Shown here piece by piece: positions 1-64,000 of a stretch of DNA of 64,000 nt; position 1 is the stretch's first letter, and the number at the start of each line of letters is the position of its first letter. The DNA is taken from assembly GCF_041435435.1 (NCBI RefSeq), contig NZ_CP108494.1:434001-498000 (forward strand), in the 5' to 3' direction. The DNA is from Streptomyces sp. NBC_01241 (GTDB taxonomy: Bacteria > Actinomycetota > Actinomycetes > Streptomycetales > Streptomycetaceae). The notes under the pieces are model-generated. The model was not told where the DNA came from. It was given only the letters and a program-made list of their open reading frames with translations, and did no database searches. The position numbers and the translations under genes were made by a program.

Positions 1-28164
<28,164 letters not shown>

Positions 28165-28169
28165 GGAAA

Positions 28170-28173
28170 CTCC
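28170..28173 (-). promoter_or_regulatory. Ribosome binding site of the minus-strand PKS
   Basis: On the minus strand GGAG is followed by a 6-nt spacer (GTTTCC) and the ATG at 28162-28164. This supports that start over other in-frame codons. Confidence 0.75.
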
Positions 28174-28226
28174 AACCACCTCTGAATGCGCCATGGATGC
28201 CGCTGCCGTGATCCGGGTCGGCACCG

Positions 28227-28283
28227 AGACTAACCACGCCCTGTCGGCGCACCAACCCCTATGGGGAGGCTGACCAGCCCCTA
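28227..28283 (-). promoter_or_regulatory. Candidate promoter of the minus-strand PKS with two TAGGGG boxes
   Basis: On the minus strand TTGGTG (28250-28255) and TAGTCT (28227-28232) are separated by 17 bp and resemble vegetative actinomycete -35/-10 elements. The TSS would lie about 55 nt before the ATG. A box TAGGGGTTG (28253-28261) overlaps the -35, and a second copy, TAGGGGCTG (28275-28283), lies exactly 22 bp further upstream. The same box precedes the two plus-strand units. Promoter function is inferred from sequence only. Confidence 0.5.
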
Positions 28284-28446
28284 TGTGCCTTGCGGGACTC
28301 TCCGGGACACGGCCGGCGAACCGTGGCGGGGCCGGACTCCCCCGACGGGGGCGGGGCCGCACGCGGCGGGGACCGTGCGGCCGGCGGCCCCGGGAGGCGG
28401 CCGACGGGTGCGCGACCAGGAACACCCCCCTCCGCGCGCGGAGTTC

Positions 28447-28483
28447 TAGGGGTACTCGGTAGGGGCGTGGTGTCGTATAGGGT
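28447..28483 (+). promoter_or_regulatory. Candidate promoter of the ABC transporter operon with TAGGGG boxes
   Basis: TAGGGGTAC (28447-28455) is followed 31 bp later by TAGGGT (28478-28483), a good TANNNT -10. A second TAGGGG starts at 28460. The -35 position (TACTCG, 28453-28458) is poor, which would suit an activator-dependent promoter. A TSS near 28490 would give a leader of about 130 nt. The rest of 28165-28622 holds no gene I can support. Confidence 0.4.
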
Positions 28484-28530
28484 CCACCCGCGGCGGCGCC
28501 TGTTCACCCCCCTCAATTCCCGCCGCACCC

Positions 28531-28606
28531 GGCCCGACCGAGCCCACGCGGCCGGTGCCGCTGCCACAGGCCCGACCGAGCCCACGCGGCCGGTGCCGCT
28601 GCCACA
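28531..28606 (+). repeat. 38-bp perfect tandem duplication in the transporter leader
   Basis: Two adjacent identical 38-bp copies, 28531-28568 and 28569-28606, both beginning GGCCCGACCGAGCCC and ending GCTGCCACA. The second copy abuts the ribosome binding site of the ABC ATPase gene. Confidence 0.95.
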
Positions 28607-28612
28607 GGAAGG
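28606..28612 (+). promoter_or_regulatory. Ribosome binding site of the ABC ATPase gene
   Basis: AGGAAGG lies 10 nt before the GTG at 28623 and fixes that start. The frame stays open upstream to 28290, but the extra residues are low-complexity Arg/Pro/Gly and unlike a transporter N-terminus. Confidence 0.75.
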
Positions 28613-28622
28613 AAAACAACAC

Positions 28623-29423
28623 GTGACGGAGCAGCACGCCGAGAAACCGGAATTCGGCTCCGGCAGCGAGCCGCCCGCGCTGCGGCTGACCGGCCTGCAC
28701 AAGGAGTTCGGTGACAATGTCGCCGTCCGGCAAGTCGATCTGACCGTCTCCCGGGGTTCCTTCTTCGGCCTCGTCGGACCCAACGGCGCCGGCAAGACGA
28801 CGGCCCTGTCCATGGCCGTCGGCCTGCTGCGCCCGGACGGCGGCCGCTGCGAGGTCTTCGGCGTCGACGTCTGGTCCGACCCGGTCCGGGCCAAGACACT
28901 GCTGGGTGTGCTGCCCGACGGCCTGTCGATGCCGGAGCGGCTCACCGGCCGTGAACTGCTGACGTTCACCGGCCAGCTGCGCGGCATCGAACCCGCCGAG
29001 CTCACCCGGCGGGTCGACGAGCTGCTGGAGGTCATGCAGCTCACCGAGGCCGAACGCACCCTGGTCGTCGACTACTCCACCGGAATGCGCAAGAAGATCG
29101 GACTCGCCACCGCGCTGCTGCACCGGCCGCGGCTGCTGGTGCTGGACGAGCCGTTCGAGGCGGTCGACCCGGTCTCGGCCGTGGCACTCAAGACGATCCT
29201 GCAGCGCTTCGTCGCGTCCGGCGGATCGGCCGTCCTGTCCAGCCATGTCATGCCGCTGGTCGAGCAGCTCTGCGACACGGTCGCCGTCATGGCCGGCGGC
29301 GACGTGGTGGCCGCCGGGACGCTGGACGAGGTACGCGGCGACAGCACACTCGAGGAGGCCTTCGTCCGTCTCGTCGGGGCCGAGGCGAAGACGGGAGAGG
29401 GCCTGTCGTGGCTGGCGTCCTGA
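28623..29423 (+). CDS. ABC transporter ATP-binding protein (ABC-2 type exporter)
   Basis: This 266-residue protein is a complete single nucleotide-binding domain, the usual length for the family. It has Walker A GPNGAGKTT (residues 52-60), the signature YSTGMRKKIGLA typical of the ABC-2 drug-export branch, Walker B LLVLDEP followed by EAVDP (D-loop), and the H-loop His in SSHVM. It should hydrolyse ATP on the cytoplasmic face of the membrane to drive the permease encoded next, whose start overlaps this gene's end by 16 nt. Lying between two divergent giant PKS genes, it probably exports the polyketide or gives self-resistance. The substrate is inferred from position only. Start chosen as GTG 28623 because of the strong RBS. 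Confidence 0.93.
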   Translation: MTEQHAEKPEFGSGSEPPALRLTGLHKEFGDNVAVRQVDLTVSRGSFFGLVGPNGAGKTTALSMAVGLLRPDGGRCEVFGVDVWSDPVRAKTLLGVLPDGLSMPERLTGRELLTFTGQLRGIEPAELTRRVDELLEVMQLTEAERTLVVDYSTGMRKKIGLATALLHRPRLLVLDEPFEAVDPVSAVALKTILQRFVASGGSAVLSSHVMPLVEQLCDTVAVMAGGDVVAAGTLDEVRGDSTLEEAFVRLVGAEAKTGEGLSWLAS

Positions 29424-31351
29424 TTCGGATGAAGTTGCGGCTCATCCGCAACTCCATGACCGGCGGCAAGGCCGTCTGGATGGTCACCGGCGCGATCCTG
29501 GGCCTGATGTTCGCCGCGGCCACCGTCGCCCTGGCGTTCGTCCGGCTCGAGACCCCGGGACTGGTCTCCGACCTGCTCGCCGTGACGTTCCTGATCTGGA
29601 CCCTCGGCTGGATGGTCGGTCCGCTGTGGGGCGGCTCGGCAGTCCTCCGCAACGACCACTTCGCGCTGCTGCCGCTGCCCCGCCGCGGCCTCGCCCTCGG
29701 ACTGCTCGCGGCCGCCTTCGTCGGCATCACCACCGTGGTGACGGCCCTGGCGTTCCTCGGCCTCGTCGTCCACGGCATCCGCTCCGGCCTGGGACCGGCC
29801 CTGGTGTCGGTCCCGGCCGCCGCCGCGCAACTGGTGTTCGTGGTCCTGCTGTCGAGGGTCACCCACGCCCTGTTCGGGGCGGTCGCCGGCTCCCGGTTCG
29901 GTGCCTTCGTGACCGGCCTGCTGTTCGCGGCGATGCTGGTGCTCACCCAGTCCGGCTGGATGCTCGTGGTGGCCGTCGTCGCGTCCCGGGTGACCGAGAC
30001 CGGGTTCTCCGGCTTCGTGTCGACCGCGATCCGTTCCGTCCCGTCCGGGTGGGGCGTGGCCGCCGTCGACGCCGCCGACAGCGGCGACTGGTGGCAGTCG
30101 CTCGGCGCCCTGGCCGGACTCGTCGCCCTGTGCGTTCTGCTGCTGGCCGTCTGGAGCCGCACCCTCGGCCAGGCCCGGCACGGCCGCTCCGTCGTCCGCG
30201 GGAGCGCACGCCGGGCCGCCCCCGCGCGCGGCGCTCTCTCCGGCGCGACCGGGGCCGTGGTCCGCAAGGAACTGCGGACCTGGCTGCGCGACCCGCAGCG
30301 CGTCACCATGGCGGTCACGCCGCTGGCCTGGGCCCTGGGGACGGCACTGCTGCCGCTCACCTTCGACACCGGCCTGCTGCTGCCCTGGGCGGGCCCGGCA
30401 CTTCCGGTGATGGTCGTCGCGACCGCCTACAACCTGTACAGCCAGGACGGGACGAGCCTGTGGCTCACCCTCACCACGGGCAGCCAGCGCGCCGACGTCC
30501 GCGGCCGGCAGTGGGCGTGCCTGCTGCTGTTCGGCCCGCTGACCGTCGCGGTGACGGTCGTATGCACCGCGGCGAGCGGGTACTCCTGGACCTGGCCGTG
30601 GGTCGCCGCCCTCGTCCCGGCCCTGCTCGGCGGCGGTATCGGCCTGACGTCGTACGCGTCGGTCACGGCCCTCGTGCCCGGCCCGGACGCCCACAAGCGG
30701 CCCGACAGCCCCCTCGACCGGGCCGACACGACCGGGCCCTCCAACGCGCTGTTCTTCGTCGCCCTCCTGCCCGCCGTGCCGGCGGCCGGCGTCGTCGCCC
30801 TCGGCACCGTCCTCGACAACTCCCTCGTCGGCTGGCTCGGCGCCCCGGTCGGTGTGGCCACCGGTGTCCTGCTCGCCCTCCGGCTGGGGCGGGTCGCCGC
30901 CGACCGGCTCACCGCACACGGCCCCGAACTGCTCCTCCTGATGCGGACCGGACGCCCCGCGACCCCGGGAACGGCGGGCGAGGCCTCGGCGGGCACGGGG
31001 AATGCGGGCGCGGCGACGCGCGTCAAGCCGCAGCTCACCCGGCGCCAGGAAGTGGTCACGCTCCTGTCCTGGGTGTTCGGCGGCCTGGCGCTCTTCCCGC
31101 AGGGCCTGGTGCCCCTGATCTTCCTGCTCGCCGACGTCGACGCGAAGGTCTGGTTCCTGGCCCTCTACACACCCGACCCCTGGTCCTGGGCGGTCGCACT
31201 GGTCATGATCGCCGTCGGCGTCACGCTGTTCATCCGGGCCGTCCGCCTCTCGACCGGCCGGGCCGGCGGCAAGCCGGCGGCACCCCAGGAGAACGGTGGA
31301 GAGGCCACGGACCCGTCCCACAGCCGTCACCCGGAACGCGAATCCACCTGA
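29408..31351 (+). CDS. ABC-2 type transporter permease, multi-spanning
   Basis: This 647-residue integral membrane protein has about 12-14 hydrophobic segments, for example near residues 20-41 (WMVTGAILGLMFAAATVAL), 90-120, 135-155 and 160-190, and two clusters in the C-terminal half, including NALFFVALLPAVPAAGVVAL. There are no ATPase motifs. It starts with GTG at 29408 inside the end of the ATPase gene, with GGGAGAGG (29393-29400) 7 nt upstream, so the two are translationally coupled and should form one exporter. The length and the roughly two-fold arrangement of helices suggest two fused membrane halves pairing with two copies of the ATPase. The tail after about residue 620 is hydrophilic. 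Family assignment is from topology and operon context; I cannot assign a closer homologue. Confidence 0.88.
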   Translation: MAGVLIRMKLRLIRNSMTGGKAVWMVTGAILGLMFAAATVALAFVRLETPGLVSDLLAVTFLIWTLGWMVGPLWGGSAVLRNDHFALLPLPRRGLALGLLAAAFVGITTVVTALAFLGLVVHGIRSGLGPALVSVPAAAAQLVFVVLLSRVTHALFGAVAGSRFGAFVTGLLFAAMLVLTQSGWMLVVAVVASRVTETGFSGFVSTAIRSVPSGWGVAAVDAADSGDWWQSLGALAGLVALCVLLLAVWSRTLGQARHGRSVVRGSARRAAPARGALSGATGAVVRKELRTWLRDPQRVTMAVTPLAWALGTALLPLTFDTGLLLPWAGPALPVMVVATAYNLYSQDGTSLWLTLTTGSQRADVRGRQWACLLLFGPLTVAVTVVCTAASGYSWTWPWVAALVPALLGGGIGLTSYASVTALVPGPDAHKRPDSPLDRADTTGPSNALFFVALLPAVPAAGVVALGTVLDNSLVGWLGAPVGVATGVLLALRLGRVAADRLTAHGPELLLLMRTGRPATPGTAGEASAGTGNAGAATRVKPQLTRRQEVVTLLSWVFGGLALFPQGLVPLIFLLADVDAKVWFLALYTPDPWSWAVALVMIAVGVTLFIRAVRLSTGRAGGKPAAPQENGGEATDPSHSRHPEREST

Positions 31352-31364
31352 CCCACCCCGACCA

Positions 31365-31630
31365 CGGCACCACTCCGGTATTCCGTCCCTCCGACATTCC
31401 CACCCGTCCGACACGCCACCTGTCCGGCGTTCCACCCGTCCGACATGCCACCCTTGGCGTTCCACGCGCGCGGCATTCCCTCATTCCCTCGATCCGACCC
31501 CCTCCCACTTCACCCTTTCACCGTTCGACCATTTCCAGGTCCGGCCGTTCCGACGCTCCGTCATTTCGCCGTTCCCCTTTTCGCCGCTCCCCCGTTCCAC
31601 CGCTCGTTCCGCGTTCTCCGGGAATTCATC
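31365..31630 (+). repeat. Pyrimidine-rich degenerate repeat tract between exporter and second PKS
   Basis: About 265 bp dominated by C and T on the plus strand, with recurring TTCC, CCGTTC and CCGTCCGAC units. The clearest pair is an imperfect 32-bp tandem repeat (31401-31432 and 31433-31462), both starting CACCCGTCCGACA. Open frames through it have no family features. I see no convincing hairpin terminator after the permease stop at 31351. Confidence 0.7.
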
Positions 31631-31651
31631 TCCCGGGGACATTGAGGGGCC

Positions 31652-31690
31652 GATTAGGGGTTGCCGTATCAGTGCTTTGATCTCCTAATC
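31652..31690. promoter_or_regulatory. Inverted repeat overlapping the candidate promoter
   Basis: Arms GATTAGG (31652-31658) and CCTAATC (31684-31690) are perfect complements with centres 32 bp apart, about three helical turns. One arm overlaps the TAGGGG box and the other the -10. A possible operator, but the arms are only 7 bp. Confidence 0.35.
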
Positions 31691-31691
31691 T
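31655..31691 (+). promoter_or_regulatory. Candidate promoter of the plus-strand PKS with TAGGGG box
   Basis: TAGGGGTTG (31655-31663) is identical to the nine bases in front of the minus-strand PKS. It overlaps a -35 position (TTGCCG, 31661-31666). TAATCT (31686-31691) follows after 19 bp as a TANNNT -10. Box to -10 distance is 31 bp, as at the transporter promoter. A TSS near 31698 leaves a leader of about 100 nt. Inferred from pattern only. Confidence 0.45.
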
Positions 31692-31784
31692 GATCCTGGT
31701 CTCCGTTCTCCGCAGCTCTGGGCTGCTGGGTCGCAGAGGGCTGTTGGGTTCAGGCTTGACATTTCTACCCACTGCCCCGGAAGT

Positions 31785-31791
31785 AAGGTGG
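31785..31791 (+). promoter_or_regulatory. Ribosome binding site of the plus-strand PKS
   Basis: AAGGTGG is followed by 6 nt and the GTG at 31798, the start that gives a complete docking helix. Confidence 0.7.
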
Positions 31792-31797
31792 ATTCGG

Positions 31798-64000
<32,203 letters not shown>

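Noticed and set aside
28290..28622. Longer N-terminus for the ABC ATPase
   Set aside because: The in-frame extension is low-complexity, spans the 38-bp repeat and lacks an RBS. GTG 28623 has AGGAAGG at proper spacing.
31296..31688. Small plus-strand open frames through the 31.3-31.7 kb gap
   Set aside because: They consist of Pro/Ser/Arg/His residues from the pyrimidine-rich repeats, overlap the permease end and have no RBS or domain.
31756..31789. TTGACA at 31756-31761 with TAAGGT at 31784-31789 as the second PKS promoter
   Set aside because: The spacing is 22 bp and the -10 would overlap the ribosome binding site and sit only about 9 nt before the start codon. The element at 31655-31691 fits better, though this one is not excluded.

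Overview
The window is an accessory biosynthetic locus from a high-GC actinomycete, most likely Streptomyces or a close relative. Third codon positions are almost all G or C, start codons are GTG or ATG, and the genes are giant modular type I polyketide synthases (PKS). No tRNA, rRNA, CRISPR array or transposase is visible. Nearly all of the 64 kb is two PKS genes that both run off the window edges. Most other open frames are high-GC shadows of these two genes.

Layout. (1) 28164 down to 1, minus strand: one uninterrupted frame of 9,388 codons. It opens with a KSQ-AT-ACP loading module and continues through four complete extension modules and most of a fifth (KS-AT-DH-KR-ACP; KS-AT-KR-ACP; KS-AT-DH-ER-KR-ACP; KS-AT-DH-KR-ACP; KS-AT-KR...). 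(2) 28165-28622: divergent control region with TAGGGG-type boxes, candidate promoters and a 38-bp tandem duplication. (3) 28623-31351, plus strand: a two-gene ABC exporter, ATPase and multi-spanning permease, overlapping by 16 nt. (4) 31352-31797: a pyrimidine-rich degenerate repeat tract followed by a third candidate promoter of the same design. (5) 31798 to beyond 64000, plus strand: a second PKS of more than 10,734 codons. It starts with an N-terminal docking helix and carries six complete modules and part of a seventh (KR; KR; DH-ER-KR; KR; KR; DH-KR; DH...).

How the genes work together. The minus-strand protein should start the chain: KSQ decarboxylates a malonyl unit to an acetyl starter, and the chain is extended with methylmalonyl (modules 1, 2, 4) and malonyl (3, 5) units. 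The plus-strand protein lacks a loading module and begins with a docking domain, so it should receive a chain from an upstream subunit. It adds mostly malonyl units, one methylmalonyl unit (R4) and one unit of uncertain identity (R1, AT motif FAAH). KR fingerprints predict L-hydroxyls (A-type) in R1, R2, R4 and R5, and B-type chemistry in the reduced modules. With 12 extension modules visible and no thioesterase, the product should be a large polyol-type macrolide or linear polyketide. I do not recognise it as a named compound. The ABC pair is the likely exporter or self-resistance system.

Points of most interest: a shared promoter architecture in front of all three transcription units; a KR (module 2) with Arg in place of the catalytic Lys; an AT with FAAH instead of YASH; a DH (R7) with Asp in place of the conserved Gly; and long near-identical direct and inverted repeats that point to recent module duplication or gene conversion.
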